The notes: generated by a model from the letters alone, not told the origin. Shown: positions 34,775 through 44,264, counted from the stretch's first letter. The stretch is 64,000 nt of DNA from Bin5 sp009843665 (GCA_965220285.1 OZ244818.1:1612001-1676000), one strand, 5' to 3'. Numbers and translations are program-made.

Positions 34775-36142
34775 TTACTGAAATAATAGGAACGAGACTG
34801 AGGCCCAAGTGGCGCCCTCCACCCCTGTTCCGACCAGCAGCGCCCACTGGCCATCCTCACTGTAGCCGAGAGTATCGTAGGTTTCGTCGTCGGGAACGTA
34901 GCCGACAATCGGGGCCTCCAAAGAGGGCCCGCCGCGCAAACGCAAGCGGCCACCCTGGCCGGTTTCTATGGTGGCCCGCCCCATCTGCACTCTCAGTTCG
35001 ATGTCCCGCAGCTCCACCAGCGAGGCTGCAATCCAGACCGGATCCTCGATACCGGGGAAGAAGATCGCGACCCAGTGTTCATCAGAGCTGAACCCGGCCA
35101 CAGGGTAGGCTTCACCGACGGCGACGCCCGCCAAGACCTCGGCGATGGTTTCCGGTTTGCTGCGCACGCGCAGGGCACGGGTCGTGACGATTGCAAGGTG
35201 TCTGGTTACATCACCAACATTCAAGAGAGGCTCGTCGGTCGGCGTGGTGACGGGCACTGCCTCCTCTGCGTCCGCCTGTTCGGCGGAAATGGACATTTCG
35301 GAGATCGTTACCGTAAAGGCCGGGCTTATGGGCGCGCCGTTTTTCAGCACCGGCATATCGGTGCCGGGAAACTCAAAGACGTCGAAGACGCCACCATCTG
35401 TATGGAGCATGGCATAGAGAGTCTCGGTGGCGGCATCGACATCTATATCTACGGCCAAGTCGGTCGTGACCCCGGGCTCCAGGTGGGCCTGCCCGATGAT
35501 CGGTCCGAATGAGCCGGCATCGTCGGCATGAATGACGACCCAGCCTTCCACTGGGACGACGGCTTCGGCAACCGTGACCTGACCCTTGATCACTTCCTGA
35601 GCGTGGACTGTGACGCTCGGTTCCAGATCGGCGACCGCCATTGCTTCATCGTCGGTTTTCTCCTCATCGGCGGCCATCTCGCCGTCGTCGGCTTGCTCTT
35701 CGGCCACGGCATCTTCCGCGGCATCTTCCGGTTCAGCAGCCATCTGTCCGTCTTCAGGAACAGACAGGGCGGCGGCATTTCCGTCCAAGGTTACATCTTC
35801 GGCCCAGATCCAGCCGATTGTGCCGACGTCCGGCACCTCCACTTTCAGCCAGCTGCCGTCTTCTGTCCGCCCGATCACGGTGATGACGTCATCCTTGAGC
35901 AGGCCGGCGATTATTGGCGTTTCTGCACTGGCGGCCTGGCGCACCCGAAGCGCGTTGACATGCACAGTTGCCTTCAAGGTCACCGGTTCCGGCTCGGCCG
36001 GTTCTGTGGCTTCTGCCACAGGAAGCGGCGCGGCAGGTGTCAGGATCTGCGTGATGTCTCTCTGGAAGGGATAGCAGCTGCTAATCAAGAGGGGCAGAAT
36101 GACCAGTGCCCAGAACGACAGGACGCGAAAGCGAATCGGCAT
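34775..36142 (-). CDS. SH3b-domain lipoprotein with a DUF7282-like domain
   Basis: About 455 residues. A signal peptide ends in a lipobox (LLISSC). Three bacterial SH3-like repeats are visible: ATVHVNALRVRQAAS (~60-125), LAIVTTRALRVRSKP (~325-385), and RLRLRGGPSLEAP at the C-terminus. Between the first two lie an acidic linker rich in E, D and A and a DUF7282-like segment (GWVVIHADDAGSFGPIIGQ). SH3b domains bind cell-wall peptides or act as spacers; the protein is probably on the outer face of the membrane. Start 36142 has GGGAGGAACC before it; the four codons before that Met overlap this ribosome binding site. Confidence 0.82.
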   Translation of the reverse strand: MPIRFRVLSFWALVILPLLISSCYPFQRDITQILTPAAPLPVAEATEPAEPEPVTLKATVHVNALRVRQAASAETPIIAGLLKDDVITVIGRTEDGSWLKVEVPDVGTIGWIWAEDVTLDGNAAALSVPEDGQMAAEPEDAAEDAVAEEQADDGEMAADEEKTDDEAMAVADLEPSVTVHAQEVIKGQVTVAEAVVPVEGWVVIHADDAGSFGPIIGQAHLEPGVTTDLAVDIDVDAATETLYAMLHTDGGVFDVFEFPGTDMPVLKNGAPISPAFTVTISEMSISAEQADAEEAVPVTTPTDEPLLNVGDVTRHLAIVTTRALRVRSKPETIAEVLAGVAVGEAYPVAGFSSDEHWVAIFFPGIEDPVWIAASLVELRDIELRVQMGRATIETGQGGRLRLRGGPSLEAPIVGYVPDDETYDTLGYSEDGQWALLVGTGVEGATWASVSFLLFQ

Positions 36143-36294
36143 GGTTCCTCCCAAGCTGGCGATTGCCCGCCACCCGCTGCAGTGGGCGGGGACTCGGGGG
36201 CGGAGTTGGGAACAGGCGCAAAGCCTACGGTAGAGGCGTTGCGCGGGCGTGTTGCACTCGAACCGCGCGCTTCGAGATGGCGGCGGATTAAATA

Positions 36295-36324
36295 ATTATG
36301 GCACGGCGAAAATATGGCTGTCAA
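36295..36324 (-). promoter_or_regulatory. Promoter of the SH3b lipoprotein gene
   Basis: On the minus strand TTGACA (36324-36319), an 18-base spacer, then CATAAT (36300-36295). It lies about 150 bases upstream of the start codon. The -35 is perfect and the -10 has one mismatch. Confidence 0.65.
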
Positions 36325-37121
36325 ATGATTTCGGGCCGTCTCCTTATCCGAGAACATACCGAATTGGGGATGATTGCGCGGCGGGAGTGCTACGCAGGCG
36401 GCCATCTTTCCGGGTGGAATTCCAAGAACTGCGCTAGTAAAACGTATTCCGTTGCCTTCGTAGAATTGCTCTGACCGCTCTTGGGCAAGAAGGACAGTCG
36501 TAAATCCTGAGCAGCATTTGGAACGAGTCAGCTTCATATCAGCCCCTCTGTCAATAAAATATAATTTGACAGGCAGAAATCGGTTAACTATACTGACCGT
36601 GTCCGCATCAGTAGACACAATTGCAACATCAAGTTCTGTTTTTCGCTGCAGAGATCTGTGAAGAGGGTCTGCCCATCGTTGACGGACCTGTTGATCACAG
36701 AATGGTGAAGAGCAGTAACTGGCGCCCTTTGCCATCTCACTCCCAGACACTTGTATTCTGGGAGGCAGATGCCGATTCCAGGCCAGAAAAGGCTATTTCA
36801 CATCATGAACAGCAGTCAGTTTGGGCGAAGAGGCAACATCCACTTTACATTACGATAACTGAGCGCCGACACACGATTTTGGCCGGGAACCGCCATTTGC
36901 ACATTTTCTACCGGTCTGAGAAAGGAGGGTTACGAAGCTGGGCAGTGGTCCATGTACAGACCGTGGACGCGTCAACCGCTTGGACCGCCGAATGTGCAGG
37001 ATAAAGCCCTCGTGAAGGCGTAGAAAGAACGATTGCATGATCTGTTGATGTCGGACCCGGCGCGCCGGAGCGGGGTGGAGAGTTTAGTTCAGCGATATCC
37101 ATTGGAAAAAGGAGAGGAGCC
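36325..37121. other. Long intergenic/leader region before the first sugar importer
   Basis: About 800 bases without a supported gene. It contains the consensus promoter at 36566-36594; from there to the binding-protein ATG is a leader of about 520 bases. An open frame at 36621-37004 begins just after the predicted transcript start, but has no ribosome binding site and an unconvincing composition. No riboswitch was recognised. Confidence 0.5.
36566..36594 (+). promoter_or_regulatory. Near-consensus sigma-70 promoter, sugar importer 1
   Basis: TTGACA (36566-36571), a 17-base spacer, then TATACT (36589-36594): perfect -35, optimal spacing, one mismatch in -10. Transcription would start near 36601 and run into the first solute-binding-protein gene. 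Such a strong core promoter is usually kept down by a repressor, but no clear operator is seen. Confidence 0.72.
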
Positions 37122-38630
37122 ATGATGTTGGTGAAACGAAATCGAGTCATTGGCATTTTGCTGGCGCTTGCGCTCTTGGCGTCGGCATGCGTCGCCGCTC
37201 CGGCCGCAGAAACAGGCCAGGACATGGCGGCTGACGAAGCGATGGATAGCGGTGATTCGGGGGCCCTGACAGGCAAGCTCACGTTGAACCCTGGATCCTA
37301 TTACCCTTCCGAAAGTATGGAGTGGAGTGAAACCAACCCCAATCCGCACAATATGATACTAACCTTGATCGACGAATATCAGGCGTTGCATCCAGGTGTG
37401 GAGATCGAGTTGGTTCAGCCCCCTCCCGGCGATGTGAGCAGTCGGGAGTACATAGTCACAAACATGACTGCCGGCACGATTCCCCACGTAGTCTACACGC
37501 TGACCCGGGACCAGGTCGAGGAGATTGGGAAGAACTGGTGGGTCAACTTAGATTCCTATCTGGAGCAGCCGAACCATTACGTTGAGGCAGGCGAGCCTGG
37601 CAGCGAGAGGTGGTTGGATCTCTTTTACGAGGTGCCTTTCCAGGCGAACCGCATTTTGGGTTCACATTACACGCTCAACTACTCGATTGTGACTTCGATG
37701 ATGTTCTACAACAAGGACATTTTTAAGGAAGTCGGGGTCGAGGTTCCGACTACGTTAGCGGAGTTGCTCGATGTCTTTCAGGCGTTGCAGGATGCCGGCT
37801 ACACACCCTATGGAGGGATCGGTTCCTGGTTTATGTATGAGACGCTTGGGCAGTTGGGGGGCAGCATCATGGCGGAGTTGACCCCTCAGGTAAATCCTGA
37901 CGGTGGTCCGGCCAACTTTGAGGAGGTAGCCTGCGCTATCGACAGAGGCGTATTTCGAGCCGAAACCCCTGAGTACCGGGAATGGATGCGCCTGATGAAG
38001 GAGGTCGCCAAATACCGTACGCAGGATTGGACCGATAAGAACGCCAATGCCATCACCAAATGGTTGCAGGGCGACATTGTGGTGGTGGAGGATGGGAGTT
38101 GGCGTGTAAAGCAGAACAAACTGAACCCAAACATCGAATTTGAGTGGGGGATGTTCTATGCGCCTAAGTGTACGCAGGAGAGTTCGCCGGTTTGCACCGG
38201 GACGCCTGCGCCGCCCATTGGTGGTGCGCCAGGCGGTTTTGCAATCACCAAGAGCGCGATTGAGGATGGGCTTGTCGATCTTGCGGCTGATTTTCTGATG
38301 TACCTGAGCGCTCCACAGAACGCGGAGCGACTGATCAACGATCTGGGCAACGTACTGCCATTGCAGAAAGGCGCGACGCCCGCTGACCCGGACCTGATTT
38401 CGATTCTGGAGAATCTCCAGGACCATGAAGGCGAAGCAGCGATGTGGACCTATTACGACAAGACCAATCTGGAGTCGCGTTTGGAGATTTGGGATCTCAA
38501 GAACGCGTATATTCTTGACCAGTTGACGCTTGACGACGCAGTTGCACAGATTGATGAGATCATGACGATGTACGCGTCCGATTTTATCAGCGACAACGAA
38601 GTGGATTGCTCCGCGCTTGGTTTTGAGTAG
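37122..38630 (+). CDS. Sugar ABC importer 1: solute-binding lipoprotein
   Basis: 502-residue family 1 extracellular binding protein. A lipoprotein signal with lipobox LLASAC (Cys23), a short acidic linker, then the periplasmic-binding fold: IDEYQALHPGVEIELVQ, MMFYNKDIFKEVGVEVPTTLAELLDVFQAL, GGAPGGFAITKSA and FLMYLSAPQNAERLI. It captures a carbohydrate outside the cell for the two permeases encoded just downstream. Sugar specificity is unknown. AAGGAGAGGAGCC precedes the start. Confidence 0.93.
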   Translation: MMLVKRNRVIGILLALALLASACVAAPAAETGQDMAADEAMDSGDSGALTGKLTLNPGSYYPSESMEWSETNPNPHNMILTLIDEYQALHPGVEIELVQPPPGDVSSREYIVTNMTAGTIPHVVYTLTRDQVEEIGKNWWVNLDSYLEQPNHYVEAGEPGSERWLDLFYEVPFQANRILGSHYTLNYSIVTSMMFYNKDIFKEVGVEVPTTLAELLDVFQALQDAGYTPYGGIGSWFMYETLGQLGGSIMAELTPQVNPDGGPANFEEVACAIDRGVFRAETPEYREWMRLMKEVAKYRTQDWTDKNANAITKWLQGDIVVVEDGSWRVKQNKLNPNIEFEWGMFYAPKCTQESSPVCTGTPAPPIGGAPGGFAITKSAIEDGLVDLAADFLMYLSAPQNAERLINDLGNVLPLQKGATPADPDLISILENLQDHEGEAAMWTYYDKTNLESRLEIWDLKNAYILDQLTLDDAVAQIDEIMTMYASDFISDNEVDCSALGFE

Positions 38631-38646
38631 ATAGTCGTCAAACCGT

Positions 38647-39681
38647 ATGGGTCTATTGAAATCCTGGCTTGTTGGCCGGTTCGGAGGCGTCGCAGCCGGT
38701 CAACAAGCAGGTCAAACCGAAGAGCGGCCGTCCGCGGCAGGGCAACCTCAAGCAGGAGTTCTGACCGGTCAGGGGAGCGATAGGGCGAGGCACGGCCTGA
38801 GATGGCGTGTTCGTCACGCATTGCCCTACTACGCTGTCTTGCTGCCCACGCTTCTCGGCCTCCTTGTCTTTGACTACTACCCCGCGTTTTTGGCCGTCTA
38901 TCACTCCTTCTTCGAATGGGACATCGGGCTACCTGCTACATGGGTTGGGATAGACAATTTTGTGCGCATGTTTACGCAAGACAGGACGTTTCTGCGATCG
39001 CTCAGAAACGTGGGCATAATCACGGTCTGGATCATGTTTCAGGCCACGGTGATCCCGCTGGTCGTGGCGGAACTGATATTTGCCGTCAAAAGCATGCGCT
39101 GGAAGTACTGGTTTCGCATCGGCATGATTTTGCCGGCCATAATTCCGGGCATCGTTGTCTTTCTGCTCTGGCGTTTTATCTATGATGGCTCTGTCGGGCT
39201 GCTCAATGCGTTTCTTACTGCCATCGGGCTAGAGAGCTGGACGCGCGTCTGGCTGGGCGATCCGAGGATCGCGATTTGGGCGCTCACTTTTTCCGGGTTC
39301 CCGTGGGTGAACGGCGTGAACACTTTGATCACCCTGGCCGGGTTGCAGAATATAAATGGGGAGATACTGGAATCGTCGGAGTTGGACGGCGCCAGCAGGC
39401 TGCAGAGAATCTGGCGACTGGACATTCCACTGGTATTTGGCCAGATTAAGCTCAATCTCGTGCGGGCGATCATCGCCAGCATCCAAATATTCGAGGTAGT
39501 CTTCGTGATGACAGAAGGTGGGCCGATAAAGTCGACGATGGTGCCTGGGCTTTGGCTATACTACAACGCCTTCAACTATCATCGCATGGGTTATGCATCT
39601 GCGATCGGTGTATTCATCTTTGTCACGATATTGCTTCTGACTCTAACCAGTATGCGGATTTTCCGCGAGGAACGCGCCTGA
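38647..39681 (+). CDS. Sugar ABC importer 1: permease (MalF/UgpA type)
   Basis: 344 residues. A polar N-terminal stretch of ~60 residues is followed by six membrane helices from YYAVLLPTLLGLLVFDYYP. The EAA loop that docks the ATPase reads ESSELDGASRLQRIWRLDIPL. It pairs with the downstream MalG-type permease. No ATP-binding subunit is encoded in this cluster, so a shared MsmX/UgpC-like ATPase elsewhere is likely. Confidence 0.93.
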   Translation: MGLLKSWLVGRFGGVAAGQQAGQTEERPSAAGQPQAGVLTGQGSDRARHGLRWRVRHALPYYAVLLPTLLGLLVFDYYPAFLAVYHSFFEWDIGLPATWVGIDNFVRMFTQDRTFLRSLRNVGIITVWIMFQATVIPLVVAELIFAVKSMRWKYWFRIGMILPAIIPGIVVFLLWRFIYDGSVGLLNAFLTAIGLESWTRVWLGDPRIAIWALTFSGFPWVNGVNTLITLAGLQNINGEILESSELDGASRLQRIWRLDIPLVFGQIKLNLVRAIIASIQIFEVVFVMTEGGPIKSTMVPGLWLYYNAFNYHRMGYASAIGVFIFVTILLLTLTSMRIFREERA

Positions 39682-39779
39682 ACAACCTCAGGGACTGACT
39701 AATCGTGATTTGATCTGCGAGATCACGGGCGAGGTCTCCATAGTAAACGCCGCGAAATCTGCAACTGGGAGGAACTTTC

Positions 39780-40661
39780 GTGAGTACAGTTCAAGCAGCC
39801 GGATCAGCACTCGTTGAAGGAAGAAGATGGCCCCGTATAGTAAGGTACTGGGTGCGACACTGGCCGGTCCCGGTCATTTTAGTGCTGATCGTATTGATGA
39901 TGGTGCCGATGCTTCTTGCGCTTTTCATCGCGGCCAAGTCGCGGGCGCAGTTTGACTTCAACCCGTGGGGACTCACCTTTCCCTTATATTATCACCAGAC
40001 CTTTCCTGCGGCTTGGCGCGTCGTTTCGCAGTCAATCCTAAACAGTGTGATCGTAAGCACGGTTTCCTGCATTGGTGTGCTCTTTTTCGGCTCCTTGTCG
40101 GCATATGTATTTGCGCGCTTTGACTTTCTGGGCAAGGACACGGTGTTCGTCATTATCCTGTCCCTGCTGATGATTCCGGCGATTCTGACATTGGTACCGC
40201 GCTTTGTCGTGGTCCATAAGCTGGGGCTATTTCAGACGATGTGGGCGCTGTTGTTGCCCTACATCGCTGCGGGCCAGGTGATGGCTGTTTTCCTGATGCG
40301 CACGTTTTTCGTCTCGATACCATCAGAGTATTTCGAGTCGGCTCAAATCGACGGGGCCAGTGAATTCAGATGTTTCTGGAACATCGCGCTTCCTCTTTCC
40401 AAACACATTGCGGGTGTTGTCGCGATTCTGCAGGTGCTGGGCACGTGGAACGACATCTTCTGGCCATATCTGACCATCGGGACGAAGAAGGAGTTGTTTA
40501 CGATTCCAGTGGCGCTGCTGATCTTCAATGACCAGCTTGGACAGCAGATTGGGACACAGATGGCGGGCTACATTATTGCGTCGTTGCCACTGGTGCTCTT
40601 GTTCGCCTTTACCAGCCGCCTTTTCGTCGAAGGTCTGACCGCAGGCGGCCTCAAACTCTAG
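39780..40661 (+). CDS. Sugar ABC importer 1: permease (MalG/UgpE type)
   Basis: 293 residues with six membrane helices. The EAA loop is YFESAQIDGASEFRCFWNIALPL, and the C-terminus FTSRLFVEGLTAGGLKL is typical of MalG-type subunits. It starts at GTG 39780 after GGGAGGAACTTTC. It forms the channel with the preceding permease. Confidence 0.93.
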   Translation: MSTVQAAGSALVEGRRWPRIVRYWVRHWPVPVILVLIVLMMVPMLLALFIAAKSRAQFDFNPWGLTFPLYYHQTFPAAWRVVSQSILNSVIVSTVSCIGVLFFGSLSAYVFARFDFLGKDTVFVIILSLLMIPAILTLVPRFVVVHKLGLFQTMWALLLPYIAAGQVMAVFLMRTFFVSIPSEYFESAQIDGASEFRCFWNIALPLSKHIAGVVAILQVLGTWNDIFWPYLTIGTKKELFTIPVALLIFNDQLGQQIGTQMAGYIIASLPLVLLFAFTSRLFVEGLTAGGLKL

Positions 40662-40695
40662 CGTTGCGCTCAACCATACTACCAAGGACGATACC

Positions 40696-41487
40696 ATGGA
40701 AACTGTACGCGATCGGATGTGGCTTTGGGGACATGAGGCTGGCAGTCATGACACAGGATGGGATATTTCACGCTCCTCGCGCATCACGCCGGTGGAGGCT
40801 GCATTCTATATGGATGTGCCCAATATGATCATGGTGCGCTACCATGACAAGCCGGAGATGCCGTTCGACCAGTATGCGATACCATTCCGGAGACTGAAGC
40901 AGGTGTTCTGGTCGGTGGTTGGCGGCGCGGGGCGTTCTTCGGACGAGGAGCGCAAGCATGTGCTGGAGTTGGCGACGCGCAATCCGAACATCATAGGCGT
41001 CTTCATGGATGATTTTTTCAAACGGGCACAGGATGAGGGCGACACGGGTGTCCTTTCGGTCGATGCACTCCAGTCGTTAAGCGACCAATTGACGATTGAT
41101 GGGCGCAGGCTAGGCCTGGGTGTCACGCTCTATACGCATCAGCTCGGGATGGACCTAACGGCCCATCTCGACCTATGCGATTGGGTCTCCCTGTGGACGT
41201 GGGAAGCGCCCGATCTCAAGGACCTGGAAGAGAACATGACCAAGTGTGAACAGATCGCGCCCGACAGCCGCAAACTGCTAGGGCTGTATATGTATGACTA
41301 TGGCCTGCACGTCCCAATGCCCTTGGAGGCGATGCAGATGCAGTGCGAGACGGCCTTGCGCTGGCTGCACGCGGGACGCATCGAGGGGATGATCTTTCTG
41401 GCGAGCTGTATCTGTGATATGGAGTTGGAGACGGTTGAATGGACGCGGGATTGGATTGCAAGGGTGGGTGATGAGGCGCTTGGATGA
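40696..41487 (+). CDS. Conserved hypothetical protein in sugar importer operon (TIM-barrel-like)
   Basis: 263 residues, no signal peptide or membrane segment, family not recognised with confidence. Alternating strand/helix composition suggests a TIM barrel: NPNIIGVFMDDFF near residue 100, LGLGVTLYTHQL near 140, CDWVSLWTWEA near 160, KLLGLYMYDYG near 195. The acidic residues ending these strands (MDD, WEA, YDY) resemble polysaccharide hydrolases or DUF4434-like barrels. It follows the permeases by 34 bases with AAGGA before the ATG, and a terminator lies right after, so it belongs to importer 1 and may process the imported sugar. Confidence 0.6.
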   Translation: METVRDRMWLWGHEAGSHDTGWDISRSSRITPVEAAFYMDVPNMIMVRYHDKPEMPFDQYAIPFRRLKQVFWSVVGGAGRSSDEERKHVLELATRNPNIIGVFMDDFFKRAQDEGDTGVLSVDALQSLSDQLTIDGRRLGLGVTLYTHQLGMDLTAHLDLCDWVSLWTWEAPDLKDLEENMTKCEQIAPDSRKLLGLYMYDYGLHVPMPLEAMQMQCETALRWLHAGRIEGMIFLASCICDMELETVEWTRDWIARVGDEALG

Positions 41488-41515
41488 CGGTGGTCAGCAG
41501 AAAACATATAGTGGA

Positions 41516-41554
41516 AAGTGGCCCGTTACGCAATGCGCAGCGGGCCACTTTTTT
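41516..41554 (+). terminator. Rho-independent terminator of importer 1 operon
   Basis: AAGTGGCCCG (41516-41525) pairs with CGGGCCACTT (41541-41550), and the T run continues to 41554. It is placed 29 bases after the last gene of the operon. Confidence 0.9.
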
Positions 41555-41682
41555 GTGTCGTTACTCGGCGATATTGGCGGAGAGCAAGTTGGGGATGGGA
41601 GTGACGCGAGAGCGAACAGGCACTGTTCCTGGCCTTACTGTAATCGCAGCAATGTGCTGTATTCTGGAAACGCGAAAACTGT

Positions 41683-41710
41683 TTGACATGGGGGTAGCGT
41701 TTTCTTATAC
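41683..41710 (+). promoter_or_regulatory. Near-consensus sigma-70 promoter, sugar importer 2
   Basis: TTGACA (41683-41688), a 16-base spacer, TATACT (41705-41710), about 120 bases upstream of the second binding-protein gene. Same -35 and -10 hexamers as the promoter of importer 1, which suggests parallel control. Confidence 0.72.
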
Positions 41711-41828
41711 TAACGGCATCCGCAGTTGGCTGTTCGCGATAGTCTCTACAGTTGTCAACACAACAGACGGCAACACACAATCCCTATCCGCCCTCGATCT
41801 TGCTGTTCACACACGAAGGAGAAAGGCA

Positions 41829-43217
41829 ATGACTGACACGTATCGAAACTATGTTTCCAGGCGTGATTTTATGCGCCTATCCGCGTTTGCGACGGCCGGC
41901 GCGGCCCTGGCCGCGTGCGCCGCACCGGCGGCGCCGGCAGATCAGGGTGCTTCGGAGGCAGCGGAGCCGGCCATGGAGGACACGGTTGTTTCGCTTTGGA
42001 GTTGGGGCACGGCGATGGCGCGCTATCGCGATCCGGAAGGAAACGACATTTTTGCCGAAACGCTTAAGGCGGACACGGGTCTGGACCTGGAGCTGGGCAT
42101 GGTCGACCACCCGGATATGGCGGCGAAACTCAAGGCGGCCTTGCCTGCCGGTACCGGCCCCGACCTGCTGAACACGGACTTTGACATTATGGGGCCGTTC
42201 TGGGGCTTCGTCGAGCCGCTCAACTCACGGGGTGAAGCCGAGTGGGGTGCGGGCTGGAAGGAAGACACCTTTTCGGGTGCGGCGTTGAGCGAGATGGAGC
42301 TTGTCGCCGGCATCGTGGACATGTCGGGCGATGCGCTCTACCTGCCAGGCAATATGCAGCTGCTGGGCTGGGTCTACTACTGGATTCCTACGTTTGAGGA
42401 GCGCGGCATCGATGTATCCGGGTTGAATACGTGGGGAGATTTCGAGGCTCTATGCGAATCGTTCCTGAACGATGGGATCGCGCCGCTCGGCGGGTACTAT
42501 CATCCGGCGAACCTTGTAGACTGGTTCAAGAGCCTGGTGGAGGTGACAGGCCCCGGGCAGCTGGCGGAGGTCCAGGTAGGGAACGGCCAGTTCACCGACG
42601 CAGGCGTCGTTGAGGCGTTCGACCTGTTCGCGAAGGTGTACAACGATTACATGCAGGAAGGAGCGATCGGCGCGCAGGACGGGAACGCGGTGCGCGAACC
42701 GTTCTGGAACGGCACGGGCGAGAGGCCGATGATCAATATTTTCACCGGGACGCCCTATTTCGGCTTCCTCAATCATGAGTCGGAAGTCATTCGCGATGCC
42801 ATGAACAACCACGTGGGGACGTTCCTGCTGCCCGGCTCCAAGGGGCTGGCAGCGACCGATGCGGGGGTGGCGATGGTGTCGGCTTCGGAGCGCAAGGACA
42901 ATGCGTGGGAGTACATGAAGTGGCGGACGCTTGGTCCGGGCGCGGAGCAGATTGCGGGTACGGGTCAGCCGATGGGCGCCAAGGCGATCGAAGTTCCGCC
43001 GCAAAATACGGACTTTGACAAGAATCTAGGCGAACCGCTGCTGGAGGCGATGGTCACAGGGGACAACGTCTTCCGCCGCGTGCTGTGCACAGACGTATAC
43101 CAGCAGTTGGGAATCGTGCTTCCGGGCGTGACTGCGGACCTGATCACGGCTGAGGAGGCGGCGCAGGAGGTCCAGGACGCCTTTGATCAGTCATGCGAGC
43201 AGTGGGTTAAGTCCTAA
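41829..43217 (+). CDS. Sugar ABC importer 2: solute-binding lipoprotein with Tat-type signal
   Basis: 462-residue binding protein. The N-terminus carries a twin-arginine motif (SRRDFMRLSA, Arg11-Arg12) followed by a lipobox (LAAC, Cys30), so it is probably exported folded and then lipidated. The mature part has the family 1 pattern (VSLWSWGTA, DLLNTDFDI, TWGDFEALCESFL, EYMKWRTLG). It supplies the two permeases downstream. Preceded by a GGAG-containing ribosome site and the consensus promoter. The long upstream open frame is not used. Confidence 0.92.
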   Translation: MTDTYRNYVSRRDFMRLSAFATAGAALAACAAPAAPADQGASEAAEPAMEDTVVSLWSWGTAMARYRDPEGNDIFAETLKADTGLDLELGMVDHPDMAAKLKAALPAGTGPDLLNTDFDIMGPFWGFVEPLNSRGEAEWGAGWKEDTFSGAALSEMELVAGIVDMSGDALYLPGNMQLLGWVYYWIPTFEERGIDVSGLNTWGDFEALCESFLNDGIAPLGGYYHPANLVDWFKSLVEVTGPGQLAEVQVGNGQFTDAGVVEAFDLFAKVYNDYMQEGAIGAQDGNAVREPFWNGTGERPMINIFTGTPYFGFLNHESEVIRDAMNNHVGTFLLPGSKGLAATDAGVAMVSASERKDNAWEYMKWRTLGPGAEQIAGTGQPMGAKAIEVPPQNTDFDKNLGEPLLEAMVTGDNVFRRVLCTDVYQQLGIVLPGVTADLITAEEAAQEVQDAFDQSCEQWVKS

Positions 43218-43228
43218 TTTCCGCAACA

Positions 43229-43258
43229 CCGCTGGCCACGACCTGACGTGGTCAGCGG
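43229..43258 (+). terminator. Intercistronic stem-loop after binding-protein gene
   Basis: CCGCTGGCCACG and CGTGGTCAGCGG form a 12-bp stem with one non-Watson-Crick pair and a 6-base loop, directly after the binding-protein stop. No T run, so it is more likely an mRNA stabiliser or partial terminator favouring the binding protein over the permeases. Confidence 0.6.
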
Positions 43259-43292
43259 TAATTCCAAACACGAACGATTGACAACCGAGCAA

Positions 43293-44237
43293 ATGGCGAC
43301 TGCGGCGGCGGGGGCAACGCAACACAGGGAAGATCGAACCGCGATGCAGCGTGTTTCGCGCGCGCTGCGCGCCAATGGCGGGTTTTTCTTTATCCTGCCG
43401 GGCCTTGTCGTTTACCTGGGTTTTATCGCCTGGCCGATCATCGCCACGTTTTACAATGGCTTCTTTATTTGGGATGGGATCAGCCCGGACAGGGAATTCA
43501 CCGGCCTGGACCATTATGTGCGACTGCTGACAAAAGACCGCGCCTTTCGCCTCAGTATCCGCAATAACGTTTACTGGGCGATCATCACCGTCGTCGTCCT
43601 GTCGATCTGCGGCTTCCTCTTCGCCTGGCTGCTCAACCAACGCATTCGAATGCGGAACGCCTATCGCGCGGCGTTCTTTCTGCCCGTCACCGCATCTTTG
43701 GTGGTAATCGGCTATACATGGGAGTTCATATATCAGCCGGAAGTCGGGATGCTCAACCACTCGCTGCGCCGCTTCGGCCTCGAGGAACTGACACGGGTCT
43801 GGCTGGCCGATCCGGACGTTACGATATTCGCCATCATTCTGGTGTCGTTATGGGCGTCGCTCGGCTTCTGGGTCGTGGTCTTTCTGGCGGCATTGCAGGC
43901 AGTTCCCCAGGATCTTTATGATTGTGCGGCTGTAGACGGGGCGACAGGTTTTCGGCAGATGTGGCATGTGGCGGTTCCGCTGACGATGGGGACGACGCGT
44001 GCGTTGTGGATATTGGGATTGATCCGTTCGATCAATGCGTTTGCGCTGGTCTTCCTGCTGTCACGCGGGGGGCCGTATCACGCGTCTGAGGTGATTGCGT
44101 ATCAGATCTACGATCTGGCATTCCGGACCAATCACACCGGCTATGCGTCGGCGCTTTCGATCTTGCTGCTGCTTATTTCGGCTATCGTGACCGTTATCCA
44201 GTTGCTCCTGATGCGGGGGCGCCGCGTCCAGTTGTAA
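43293..44237 (+). CDS. Sugar ABC importer 2: permease (MalF/UgpA type)
   Basis: About 314 residues with six membrane helices from GGFFFILPGLVVYLGFIAWP. The EAA loop is DCAAVDGATGFRQMWHVAVPL. The frame is open from GTG 43248, but that codon is buried in a strong stem-loop, so ATG 43293 is preferred; ATG 43344 is also possible. It works with the next permease; the ATPase subunit is encoded elsewhere. Confidence 0.9.
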   Translation: MATAAAGATQHREDRTAMQRVSRALRANGGFFFILPGLVVYLGFIAWPIIATFYNGFFIWDGISPDREFTGLDHYVRLLTKDRAFRLSIRNNVYWAIITVVVLSICGFLFAWLLNQRIRMRNAYRAAFFLPVTASLVVIGYTWEFIYQPEVGMLNHSLRRFGLEELTRVWLADPDVTIFAIILVSLWASLGFWVVVFLAALQAVPQDLYDCAAVDGATGFRQMWHVAVPLTMGTTRALWILGLIRSINAFALVFLLSRGGPYHASEVIAYQIYDLAFRTNHTGYASALSILLLLISAIVTVIQLLLMRGRRVQL

Positions 44238-44264
44238 ACGGGCGCGGGCTTGGAGGAAGAAACG

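Noticed and set aside
36085..36750. 221-codon minus-strand open frame in the gap before importer 1
   Set aside because: No ribosome site, no motifs, overlaps the SH3b lipoprotein gene and a strong opposite promoter.
43248..43292. GTG 43248 as start of the importer 2 permease
   Set aside because: The codon lies in the stem of a strong hairpin with no ribosome site; ATG 43293 is more likely.
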